Assembly (NCBI GenBank): GCA_947491225.1
Contig: CANLIE010000007.1
Span: 23,699-87,698, forward strand
DNA from: an uncultured Cellulophaga sp.
GTDB lineage: Bacteria; Bacteroidota; Bacteroidia; Flavobacteriales; Flavobacteriaceae
DNA length: 64,000 nucleotides
Reading direction: 5' to 3'
The translations under genes were made by a program, and so were the position numbers. A model generated the notes under the pieces. It was not told the DNA's origin and did no database searches. It saw only the letters and a program-made list of their open reading frames with translations. Positions 17,422-24,781 of this stretch are shown here, in pieces (the stretch's first letter is position 1; the number at the start of each line of letters is the position of its first letter).

Positions 17422-18066
17422 TTACTGTTTGTAAAGTTTAGATTGTAAAGTCCAAAACAAAATCCATAGTAAACCACCAAAGGCAAAAGTCATAGCCCAA
17501 ACATTGTAATTAGTTAAGCTATGGATAATGTTGTAGACTAATATGTGTGGTTTTGTAAATAAGTCCCAAGAATTAAAACGTAAAAACCTACCCAAGTATA
17601 CACCATAACCACATAAAAGAGATAAGTATATCATAAAAAAGTTAGCGTTTTTTGCATTGTATTTACTTTTTAGAACTTGGTAAATATCTATCATAGAAAA
17701 CAAACCAAGTAATAAACCGTTAATAGCATAAACAAATACAATAAGCATATCTAGCCAAAGTAAAGATGCGTTTTTATTCTGCAAGTGAATTAAGTCAGTA
17801 ATAATATACGGACTGTTAGGTAAAAATAATAACCATAAACTAAAGGTTCCAAACTGTACTAGTTTACTAGAATTAGTAGAATTTAGCTGTTTTAGAATTT
17901 GAGAAAATAAATAAGGTAAACTAGCTAAAAAAAGGTTCCACACTAAAAAAGTAAAAAAGAAAGATCCTGTAATTTTTATACGGACCGCTAAAATTAAAAA
18001 AGCAAAGCTTATAGATGCAAGTAAGCTAAGATTAGATTTTGTGAATAAAATTAATTTTTGTTTCAT
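17422..18066 (-). CDS. DUF1361 membrane protein
   Basis: A 214-residue integral membrane protein with about six hydrophobic segments. The DUF1361 signature is present: FLVWNLFLASLPYLF, then LWLLFLPNSPYIITDLIHL (about 95-113), and GYGVYLGRFLRFNSWDLF near the C-terminus. Function unknown. It starts 3 bases after the COQ4-like gene stops, so the two are co-transcribed, and the operator upstream of that gene should control both. Confidence 0.85.
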   Translation of the reverse strand: MKQKLILFTKSNLSLLASISFAFLILAVRIKITGSFFFTFLVWNLFLASLPYLFSQILKQLNSTNSSKLVQFGTFSLWLLFLPNSPYIITDLIHLQNKNASLLWLDMLIVFVYAINGLLLGLFSMIDIYQVLKSKYNAKNANFFMIYLSLLCGYGVYLGRFLRFNSWDLFTKPHILVYNIIHSLTNYNVWAMTFAFGGLLWILFWTLQSKLYKQ

Positions 18067-18069
18067 TTT

Positions 18070-18534
18070 TTAAGAGATTAAAAAGGTTGTTTTAATTTTT
18101 TGTGTTGGTAAATGCAGCATTTTTAAAAAATCTAAATGATAAAATTGCAATGCTTTTTTACCCCTTTTATAGGTGTTTTTAAAAGTTTTAAAATAATCAG
18201 GATAGAGAAGCAGTCCTAAAGATACAACTGATAATAAGTAAAGACTACGCTTACCATTTCCTAACAAATAAAACTGCATACTTATTTCTTCTGGTACCGT
18301 AATACCTGTATTTGTTAGTACGTGATACACATCATGGCTTTCTAATTTTTCTTGTAGCTCAAAATTATGTTTGGTAATAAACAAACCTAAGCCTTGTCCC
18401 AAAGAATCTTTAGGATAACTAAAAAGTTCAGATATTTCTATATTCCATGCATCATTCTTTTTTAAGAACTTTTGATAAGGTATTTTACTCCATTCGTATA
18501 GTTTTTCTAATATTAGTGCTCTCATAATAACCAT
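18070..18534 (-). CDS. COQ4-like protein
   Basis: A 154-residue protein with no signal. It carries HDVYHVLTNTGITVPEE, which fits the COQ4 metal-binding motif HDxxH-x11-E exactly (His67, Asp68, His71, Glu83). After it comes MQFYLLGNGKRSLYLLS, similar to the helix after the motif in COQ4. In eukaryotes and proteobacteria COQ4 acts in ubiquinone synthesis and has been linked to removal of the C1 carboxyl. Flavobacteriaceae make menaquinone, so the role here must differ or concern another lipid-like substrate. The start could also be the ATG at codon 4. A palindromic operator sits 6 bases upstream. Confidence 0.7.
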   Translation of the reverse strand: MVIMRALILEKLYEWSKIPYQKFLKKNDAWNIEISELFSYPKDSLGQGLGLFITKHNFELQEKLESHDVYHVLTNTGITVPEEISMQFYLLGNGKRSLYLLSVVSLGLLLYPDYFKTFKNTYKRGKKALQFYHLDFLKMLHLPTQKIKTTFLIS

Positions 18535-18540
18535 TAAAGT

Positions 18541-18557
18541 ACTTTGAATTTCAAAGT
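18541..18557. promoter_or_regulatory. Palindromic operator (copy 1) before the COQ4-like gene
   Basis: ACTTTGAATTTCAAAGT is a perfect 17-base palindrome between the regulator stop (18576) and the COQ4-like start (18534). A near-identical palindrome lies at 19502-19518. Both are probably bound by the winged-helix protein encoded between them. Confidence 0.65.
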
Positions 18558-18575
18558 ATAATTGTAAAAAAAACT

Positions 18576-18866
18576 TTATTTTCCTATTAATTTTTCAAGT
18601 GCGTCTATATGCTTCTTAAATTCTATTTTACCTAATTTGGTTGCCAAATATTTGGTGTTAGGTTTTCTGCCTATAAACTGTTTTTCAATCTTTATATATT
18701 CTACTTTTTCTAAGGCTTTTGTATGGCTTGCAATATTACCATCTGTTGCGCCTAATAATTCTTTTAACATATTAAAATCTGCATAATCATTTACCATTAA
18801 AATAGACATAATGCCTAGTCTAATGCGGTGATCAAATGCTTTATTAATATTGTTTATAATACTCAT
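18576..18866 (-). CDS. Winged-helix transcriptional regulator
   Basis: A 96-residue single-domain DNA-binding protein of the MarR/ArsR-like winged-helix type (HTH_34 group). FDHRIRLGIMSILMVNDYAD forms helix 1, FNMLKELLGATDGNIASHTK the helix-turn-helix (about 31-50), and GRKPNTKYLATKLGK the wing. No ligand-binding domain or metal-binding cysteines are present. It starts 2 bases after the membrane protein gene, the usual arrangement for this regulator group. The two ACTTTG-CAAAGT palindromes before the operon and before the next gene are its likely targets, implying autoregulation. Confidence 0.85.
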   Translation of the reverse strand: MSIINNINKAFDHRIRLGIMSILMVNDYADFNMLKELLGATDGNIASHTKALEKVEYIKIEKQFIGRKPNTKYLATKLGKIEFKKHIDALEKLIGK

Positions 18867-18868
18867 AC

Positions 18869-19492
18869 TTAGTTACGGTCATGTTTAAAATACATTAAAG
18901 ATCCATAAACTATATGACAAACTCCAAAACCTAATGCCCAAAAATACAAACCATAACCAACAAATTGTGTAGCTATAAAACCAATACCAATTATTGTAAT
19001 ACCTAAGTAACGTACGCCACCTAATGTATATTTACTTGCGTTGACGCAAGCAAGACCATAAAAAATTAGTGTGGCAGGTGCTACTATTTTTATGTATTCA
19101 TATTGTATTAATACCAAGCAGAAAAGTCCGCCCACTACTAATGGTAATGCAAAATTTAATAACAGACGCTTACTAGATACATCCCACATTTTTTCACCAC
19201 TTTTTTTAGCTTTAAAATATGTTAGTATGGTTCCTGTAATAAGTGCTAAGCACATTACGCTTAATGCAATTATTAATAAATAGTCTAACTTGTTAAATGT
19301 TATAAAAAACTGTTTCAGTTTGTTTGGCTCACTATTTATAGCATAAATAATGTTATGTGCTAGATAAGCACCAATTAAGGCATAAACACCTGCTAATATT
19401 CCTGATAATCCGCTTAAGGACATAAAGCGAGATGATTTACTCATCATATTTTTAATCTCAGAAATGTCGTCTAAGTATTTTTTAGAATCCAT
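18869..19492 (-). CDS. Membrane protein paired with the winged-helix regulator
   Basis: A 207-residue protein starting MDSKKYLDDISEIKNMMSKSS. I chose this ATG because the preceding 21 codons of the open frame overlap the operator and read as low-complexity hydrophobic sequence. It has a short cytoplasmic N-terminal helix and about six membrane segments. The helix IKNMMSKSSRFMSLSGLSGI recurs in Bacteroidota proteins found next to such regulators. It may sense membrane state and hold the regulator; this is inference from position. Confidence 0.75.
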   Translation of the reverse strand: MDSKKYLDDISEIKNMMSKSSRFMSLSGLSGILAGVYALIGAYLAHNIIYAINSEPNKLKQFFITFNKLDYLLIIALSVMCLALITGTILTYFKAKKSGEKMWDVSSKRLLLNFALPLVVGGLFCLVLIQYEYIKIVAPATLIFYGLACVNASKYTLGGVRYLGITIIGIGFIATQFVGYGLYFWALGFGVCHIVYGSLMYFKHDRN

Positions 19493-19501
19493 ATATAAAG
19501 T

Positions 19502-19518
19502 ACTTTGAAAAACAAAGT
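19502..19518. promoter_or_regulatory. Palindromic operator (copy 2) before the membrane protein-regulator operon
   Basis: ACTTTGAAAAACAAAGT repeats the ACTTTG...CAAAGT arms of the site at 18541 with the same spacing. It ends 9 bases before the ATG of the membrane protein, so bound protein would block transcription or translation initiation. Confidence 0.65.
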
Positions 19519-19573
19519 AAATAAAAATTATTGTATTGTGCAATAGCCAGTACAAAATTTATATATTTAAGAG

Positions 19574-19933
19574 ATGAATCCAGCTGAAGATTATATTTTA
19601 AATAAACCAGAACCCTTTAAAAATATTTTAATGCACTTACAATCTGTAATAGAGAGTGTTGTGTCAAATGTTGATTTAAAATTCAAGTATAAAATTCCAT
19701 TTTATTATATAGCAGGGAAACCTTTTTGTTATTTAAATCAATCTAAGGATTATGTAGATCTTGGTTTTTGGAATGCTGCACATTTAACGGTAAATTTAGA
19801 ATATATGACAACGGCGGGTCGTAAAGTAATAAAATCTTTGCGATACAAAAGCTTAGAAGAAATAGATAATACTATTTTAATAGCAGTCTTGAAGGACGCT
19901 TATAATGTAAGAGATACTAAGTTTTATAAGTAG
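19574..19933 (+). CDS. DUF1801 (YdhG-like) protein
   Basis: A 119-residue cytoplasmic protein of the DUF1801 fold: EDYILNKPEPFKNILMHLQ at the N-terminus, FKYKIPFYYIAGKPFCYLN in the middle and KVIKSLRYKSLEEID toward the end. The conserved pattern of a basic-aromatic beta strand (KYKIPFYY) and GKP turn is clear. The function of the family is not established; iron-related and small-molecule-binding roles have been suggested. It stands alone and diverges from the regulator operon. Confidence 0.85.
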   Translation: MNPAEDYILNKPEPFKNILMHLQSVIESVVSNVDLKFKYKIPFYYIAGKPFCYLNQSKDYVDLGFWNAAHLTVNLEYMTTAGRKVIKSLRYKSLEEIDNTILIAVLKDAYNVRDTKFYK

Positions 19934-19970
19934 TATATATTTATTGGATAATGCTTGGAGAACCTATTAG

Positions 19971-20169
19971 CCTGAGTTAGATGTAAGAAAATTTATGTAA
20001 GTCTGGGTGATTTTCGATAGAAAATTGTACAGAAGGTAAGTAAATTTTAAACCAAAAGCTTTGTCATCTTAAGCTTTCCGAAAGGGCGATACAATTTTTA
20101 TTAGCTTCACTGTGAAAAATCACTCAATATGAGAGCTTTTTTTAATCAAATTCTTAGACCGAACTCAGG
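19971..20169. repeat. MITE-like palindromic repeat, copy A (199 bases)
   Basis: It begins CCTGAGTTAG and ends CGAACTCAGG, so the ends form an inverted repeat. Its whole length matches the reverse complement of 59381-59580 at roughly 85 percent by eye, including GATTTTCGATAGAAAATTG and AAACCAAAAGCTTTGTCATC. No open frame lies inside. Confidence 0.8.
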
Positions 20170-20352
20170 TTATTAACTATTATGAGTCAAATAATTTATA
20201 AAGTGTTGTTTTTCAAATATTTATTAAAAAAATGTATCAAAAAATTAATTCAATGATAAAAAATTTTTATTCTTAATACAAATCTCACTTATCTTCAGTA
20301 TAAAACGTATAGGGCTTTATAAAAAGCGTAGCAAGTTGTATATAAAAGAAAT

Positions 20353-20388
20353 AAGACCATTTAGCTAAAACACACTAAATGGTCTTGA
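20353..20388 (-). terminator. Terminator of the TonB receptor gene
   Basis: AAGACCATTTAG and CTAAATGGTCTT form a perfect 12-base stem with a 10- to 12-base loop, about 20 bases after the receptor stop on the minus strand and followed there by a T-rich run. Confidence 0.75.
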
Positions 20389-20408
20389 CAAAAACGAATT
20401 AAACGAAT

Positions 20409-22751
20409 CTAAAATTTGTAGGTTAATGTTACTCTACCATTTATACCAGGCTCGCTTTGCCAATATATATATGATGAATAAGCAGAACCCGAAAATAAGT
20501 GTTTGTTTAAAATATTATTAACGTTGAGGGTAATGAACACATTTTTATTTTTCCAGGAAATACCACCATCTAACCTAAAATAATCAGGTAATAAAGCTTC
20601 ATTGTCTGCTGCCCATTGCCATGTAGCCCTATCTATTTGGTATTGATATCCAAGGGAAATTCCAAAACCATTTAATACATTGTTCTTAAAGGTGTAGTTT
20701 GCCCAACCATTGGTAATGTGTTTTGCATGTCCAGCAAGCTTGTTCCCTATTTTATCTGAATCGGTATCTTTTGTTATTTTTACATTGGTATTGGCATAAT
20801 TAAAAACAACATCTAAGTTTGAACTTAACTTTCCTTGCATATCAAACTCAACACCTTTAGATTGTACTTCTCCAAGTTGAATTGAGAAGTTAGGATTATC
20901 TAGGTCGCCAACCTTTATGTTTTCTTTTGTTATTTGGTATGCAGTTATACTTGTATTTAGTTTTCCATTAAACCAAGATTTTTTTAGGCCAGCTTCAATG
21001 TCTTTAGCTTCTACAGGTTTAAATCTTTCTCCGGAAAAACTAGCACCATATTGAGGAGAAAATGTTTGGTCATACAAGCTGTAAATGGATAAATCTGGTA
21101 ATATATTATAGCTTATGCCTATTCTTGGCGTAAATTTTGAATTTTCCGCATAGCTACCATAGGCAAAAACTTCAGCGTCTGTATATCTACCAGCCAAAGT
21201 AAGCCTAAGTTTATCTTGTAACATCCACATCTCATCTTGAAAGTAATAAGCATTATAGTTTATTCCTTGGTGATTTCCTTTTCCTCTTTCTCTTATATTT
21301 AATGTGCGGTTAAACTCAGGATATATAGCATTGCCATATACTGGGTTGTATATGTTAAATGGGGTAGAAGGTAAATCTATGGTGCCACCCTGAGACCAAT
21401 CTGCATAGTAGTTTAAATCACGAAAGTCATACCCTCCCATTATTTTATGAATTATACTACCAGTTTTAAATTCTCCATTAAAGTAAATTTGTCCTAATTG
21501 GTTTGTTGTTAAGGCATCCCAAAGACTTATTCTTCTATCTGCGTTGCCAATGTTATCTATACTATATGTCCAAAAACTGGCACCTTCTTGATTATAGCTC
21601 ATATAGGCATGTTGTGCTTCTATTGACCATTTATCATTAAAAATATGAGTAATGTTTGTAAACAAACTATATTCTTCTATAGTAGTTTTTGGAAAGTCTT
21701 TATCTATAGATGTATAATTAGCATTAAACCCACCAAGACCATCTTTTGGTAAAGCAAATACATAGGCCGCTCCAATTAATTGATTGGATTTTTGATATGT
21801 AAATTCTGTGCTAATCGAAGTTTTATCTGTTATTAAGTATTTAACTGATGGCACTATGCTTAATCTTTCTGATTCTTCATAATCTCTATGTGATTCTTGT
21901 GATGAATACATTCCATTAAAACGATATTGCAATTTTCCGTCATTGGTTAATTTTCCACCAGAGTCCAATGTTCCCCTAAAAGTATTATAATTACCAGCGG
22001 TTACACTAATAGTATTGATTGTTTCCGTAGTTGGCTTTTTGGTTACTACATTGTAAAAGCCACCTGGTTCACCAGCAGCCATCATAAAACCAGATGGTCC
22101 TTTAACAAATTCTATAGTTTCAACCATAGACATATCTTCAGATAATGGTCCCCATGGCATTTCCATATTCATTCCATTCCTAAAAGCAGGTAGTTTAAAA
22201 CCTCTCATATTTATTCTAGCAAAGCTACCCCAATGCTCAATCATCTGAGCGCCACTAACATTACGTGTAACATTTTCCATCATACTTATAATGTTTTGGT
22301 TTTCAATTAATTCATTACTAATTATTTGTATGTTTTGTGGTAATTTGGCTGTTTCTGTCTTTAATCTTAAAGATGTAGATGGTTTGTGAACTAGAAATTT
22401 GTTTGTTTGTTTTCCGTCTACAATTACTTCATCTAGATTCTCAGTAGACTTAATTAGTGTAATATCTTTAATTACATCTTTTCTTTCTTCACTAATAACA
22501 ATAGTAACTATTTGCTTTAAATAGCCAACATTGGTAACTACTAATTTATAAGTGCCAACAGTAATATTTTTTAAAGAATAATTACCGTTTGTATTTGTAT
22601 AAGTCCCTTTGCTAGTTCCTTGTAATGTTACATTTACATTGGGTATAGGGTCCCCTAATTCTGTTATGATTTTACCTTTAATACTTGTTGTTTGTGCTAA
22701 AGAAACGAAAGCAAATAATAACGTTAAGATAAAAATGTAAGTTTTTTTCAT
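20409..22751 (-). CDS. TonB-dependent siderophore receptor
   Basis: A 780-residue outer-membrane receptor. Order: signal peptide (about 1-19), a carboxypeptidase-like beta domain (about 20-105, GDPIPNVNVTLQGTSKGTYT), a plug domain (about 120-240, LPQNIQIISNELIENQN, then RGFKLPAFRNGMN and EFVKGPSGFMMAAGEPGG) and a barrel ending in the terminal aromatic VTLTYKF. The plug pattern is that of ferric-siderophore receptors. It imports ferric chelates with energy from TonB. The divergent AraC-type regulator next to it is the usual arrangement for siderophore-responsive control. The ligand is not predictable. Confidence 0.92.
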   Translation of the reverse strand: MKKTYIFILTLLFAFVSLAQTTSIKGKIITELGDPIPNVNVTLQGTSKGTYTNTNGNYSLKNITVGTYKLVVTNVGYLKQIVTIVISEERKDVIKDITLIKSTENLDEVIVDGKQTNKFLVHKPSTSLRLKTETAKLPQNIQIISNELIENQNIISMMENVTRNVSGAQMIEHWGSFARINMRGFKLPAFRNGMNMEMPWGPLSEDMSMVETIEFVKGPSGFMMAAGEPGGFYNVVTKKPTTETINTISVTAGNYNTFRGTLDSGGKLTNDGKLQYRFNGMYSSQESHRDYEESERLSIVPSVKYLITDKTSISTEFTYQKSNQLIGAAYVFALPKDGLGGFNANYTSIDKDFPKTTIEEYSLFTNITHIFNDKWSIEAQHAYMSYNQEGASFWTYSIDNIGNADRRISLWDALTTNQLGQIYFNGEFKTGSIIHKIMGGYDFRDLNYYADWSQGGTIDLPSTPFNIYNPVYGNAIYPEFNRTLNIRERGKGNHQGINYNAYYFQDEMWMLQDKLRLTLAGRYTDAEVFAYGSYAENSKFTPRIGISYNILPDLSIYSLYDQTFSPQYGASFSGERFKPVEAKDIEAGLKKSWFNGKLNTSITAYQITKENIKVGDLDNPNFSIQLGEVQSKGVEFDMQGKLSSNLDVVFNYANTNVKITKDTDSDKIGNKLAGHAKHITNGWANYTFKNNVLNGFGISLGYQYQIDRATWQWAADNEALLPDYFRLDGGISWKNKNVFITLNVNNILNKHLFSGSAYSSYIYWQSEPGINGRVTLTYKF

Positions 22752-22831
22752 AAAATAATTGTTATTTATATTTAGTCTAAATAAATTTGAAGCAAAATTA
22801 ATGTTAAATAAAAAGGACTAAATGACGAGAT

Positions 22832-23797
22832 TTGGAAAAAAAAAGACGTAAGTCAGTAGAGCTGGTTTCTAGCTTAGAGAATACAATTGGTAGTGTTGTT
22901 AATACATTAATAGTTGATGGTATAACAATTACCAAGTACAATGTTAGGGATGAATATGGAACAGGTGAAATTTTAGTTTATAAATTTAAAGGTGTATTGT
23001 TAAGTATACGCAAGTTTTCACTTAAACAAGATTTATTAATTACAGCTGCTAAGCATTCTTATGTAGCTCAGTTATCTTTTTTGGTCTCTGGGGAGGTATT
23101 TTTTTATCAAAAAGATGAGGAAGAATCTGTTTATGAAAGTCAAGAAGCTTATATCTCTAATCTAAATAAGTTTAAAGGAGTTATAAAACTATCTTCTAGG
23201 CAAAAGTTTTATGAGATAAATATAAAATTATCTCATAATTACCTTAAGCGTATAGGCTGTGATGAGTACTTTACTAAAGATAATATTAAAGGCAGAAAAT
23301 GTGTGCTTCCTTTAAGGGCAGATGTTTTAAATATTTTGTCTGAATTGGATCAAATTGCATATAAAGGATTAAGTAAGGTTTTGTTTATAAATGCCAAGAT
23401 ACAAGAGTTATTAGCTTTACAAATAAACGATTTTGAGTTTCAAAAAAGAAGAGGGGATAGTTATAATTTTACATATTCAGCTTTAAAAAAGGTGTATAAG
23501 GTAAAAGGGTTTATAACTAAAAATCTACAATGCCATTATTCAATAGCTTCGCTTGCAAAAATTGTTGGTTTAAATGAGTATGAGTTAAAGCAAGAATTTA
23601 AACTTGTAGTGGGGACATCTATTAATAAGTTCGAGAGAGAGATTAAGATGAAAAAGGCAAAGGATTTGTTAAAAATTAGTAATATGCCCATTTATGAAAT
23701 TGCAGAATTTGTTGGATATAAAAACGCCACACATTTTAGTGCAGCGTTTAAGAAATATTATGGTAAAAACCCTAAAGAAATTAGGAATAATTTATAG
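22832..23797 (+). CDS. AraC-family transcriptional regulator (PchR-like)
   Basis: A 321-residue regulator. The C-terminal 100 residues hold the double helix-turn-helix: YSIASLAKIVGLNEYELKQE, then MKKAKDLLKISNMPIYEIAE and the second motif GYKNATHFSAAFKKYYGKNP. The N-terminal 210 residues are a ligand-binding part. It is likely to activate the divergent siderophore receptor when the chelate is present, as PchR does. The listed frame has only a TTG start, with a TGA three codons upstream. An ATG at 22822 is in another frame, separated by a run of nine A's (22836-22844). One more A would join them, so the true start may differ. Confidence 0.85.
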   Translation: MEKKRRKSVELVSSLENTIGSVVNTLIVDGITITKYNVRDEYGTGEILVYKFKGVLLSIRKFSLKQDLLITAAKHSYVAQLSFLVSGEVFFYQKDEEESVYESQEAYISNLNKFKGVIKLSSRQKFYEINIKLSHNYLKRIGCDEYFTKDNIKGRKCVLPLRADVLNILSELDQIAYKGLSKVLFINAKIQELLALQINDFEFQKRRGDSYNFTYSALKKVYKVKGFITKNLQCHYSIASLAKIVGLNEYELKQEFKLVVGTSINKFEREIKMKKAKDLLKISNMPIYEIAEFVGYKNATHFSAAFKKYYGKNPKEIRNNL

Positions 23798-24610
23798 ACT
23801 AATTACAGTTTTTCTAATAGCTACTAGATTAGTTAGTAGTTTTTCTAAGTGATCTAAGTGCAGCATATTGGCGCCATCACTTTTAGCATTTGCAGGATCA
23901 AAATGGGTTTCTATAAAAATACCATCTACTCCTGTAGCAATACCAGCCCGTGCAATGGTTTCTATCATATCTGGTCTTCCGCCAGTAACACCCGAAGATT
24001 GATTAGGTTGTTGTAGAGAGTGTGTAACATCTAACACCACTGGTGCATATTGCTTCATAGTTGGGATACCTCTAAAATCAACAACCATATCTTGGTACCC
24101 AAACATAGTTCCACGATCAGTAACCATAACCTGTTGGTTGTTGCTATCTATTACTTTTTTTACTGCGTGTTGCATACTCTCAGGACTCATAAATTGTCCT
24201 TTTTTTAGGTTTACTACTTTGCCTGTGTTGGCAGCAGCAACAACTAAATCTGTTTGTCTTACTAAAAATGCAGGGATTTGTAGTACATCTACATATTCTG
24301 CAGCCATTGCAGCGTCAGAAACTTCGTGAATATCTGTAACAGTAGGAACATTAAAAGTTTCTGAAACTTTTCTAAGTATTTTAAGAGCTATTTCATCTCC
24401 AATTCCTGTAAAAGAATCTACTCTACTACGGTTTGCTTTTTTAAAACTTCCTTTAAAAACATAAGGAATCTCTAACTTATTTGTAATAGTCATTATTTTT
24501 TCAGCAATACGTAAAGCCATTTCTTCACTTTCTATGGCACATGGTCCAGATAATAAGAAAAAATTATTAGTATTAGTATGTTTTATTTGAGGTATGAGGT
24601 CTAAATTCAT
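23792..24610 (-). CDS. kdsA: 3-deoxy-8-phosphooctulonate synthase (KDO-8-P synthase)
   Basis: A 272-residue enzyme that condenses arabinose 5-phosphate with phosphoenolpyruvate to make KDO-8-P for lipopolysaccharide inner core. Signatures are LLSGPCAIESEEMALRIAEK near the N-terminus, YVFKGSFKKANRSR (PEP/A5P binding, about 50-63), DIHEVSDA, RGTMFGYQDMVVDFRGIP and DVTHSLQQPN toward the C-terminus. The protein has Asn rather than a metal-binding Cys near the start of the barrel (TNTNNFFLLSGP), so it may be the metal-independent class. Its end overlaps the end of the AraC gene by 6 bases. Confidence 0.95.
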   Translation of the reverse strand: MNLDLIPQIKHTNTNNFFLLSGPCAIESEEMALRIAEKIMTITNKLEIPYVFKGSFKKANRSRVDSFTGIGDEIALKILRKVSETFNVPTVTDIHEVSDAAMAAEYVDVLQIPAFLVRQTDLVVAAANTGKVVNLKKGQFMSPESMQHAVKKVIDSNNQQVMVTDRGTMFGYQDMVVDFRGIPTMKQYAPVVLDVTHSLQQPNQSSGVTGGRPDMIETIARAGIATGVDGIFIETHFDPANAKSDGANMLHLDHLEKLLTNLVAIRKTVISL

Positions 24611-24707
24611 CTTTGCTAAAATTTGTGTTTACAAAGATAATGGTTTTTGTATGTATTAGTGTTTATGTAAACTACTTAGAAATCAATGAAATGAGAAATT
24701 TTGTTCT

Positions 24708-24741
24708 TTTGCTTTTCACTTAAAAAAATAGAGTATCTTTG
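24708..24741 (+). promoter_or_regulatory. typA promoter
   Basis: TTTG at 24708-24711 and TATCTTTG at 24734-24741 match the Bacteroidota -33/-7 consensus (TTTG, TAnnTTTG) with a 22-base gap. The -7 element ends 40 bases before the ATG. Confidence 0.65.
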
Positions 24742-24781
24742 CGCCCGCATTTAGGAAGGTAAGTGCATTTAAAAATCAGTT

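Larger units (their letters stand above)
19934..20408. other. Intergenic region with a MITE-like repeat and a terminator
   Basis: No gene. It contains the 199-base repeat described separately and, next to the TonB receptor gene end, the hairpin at 20353-20388. Confidence 0.7.
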
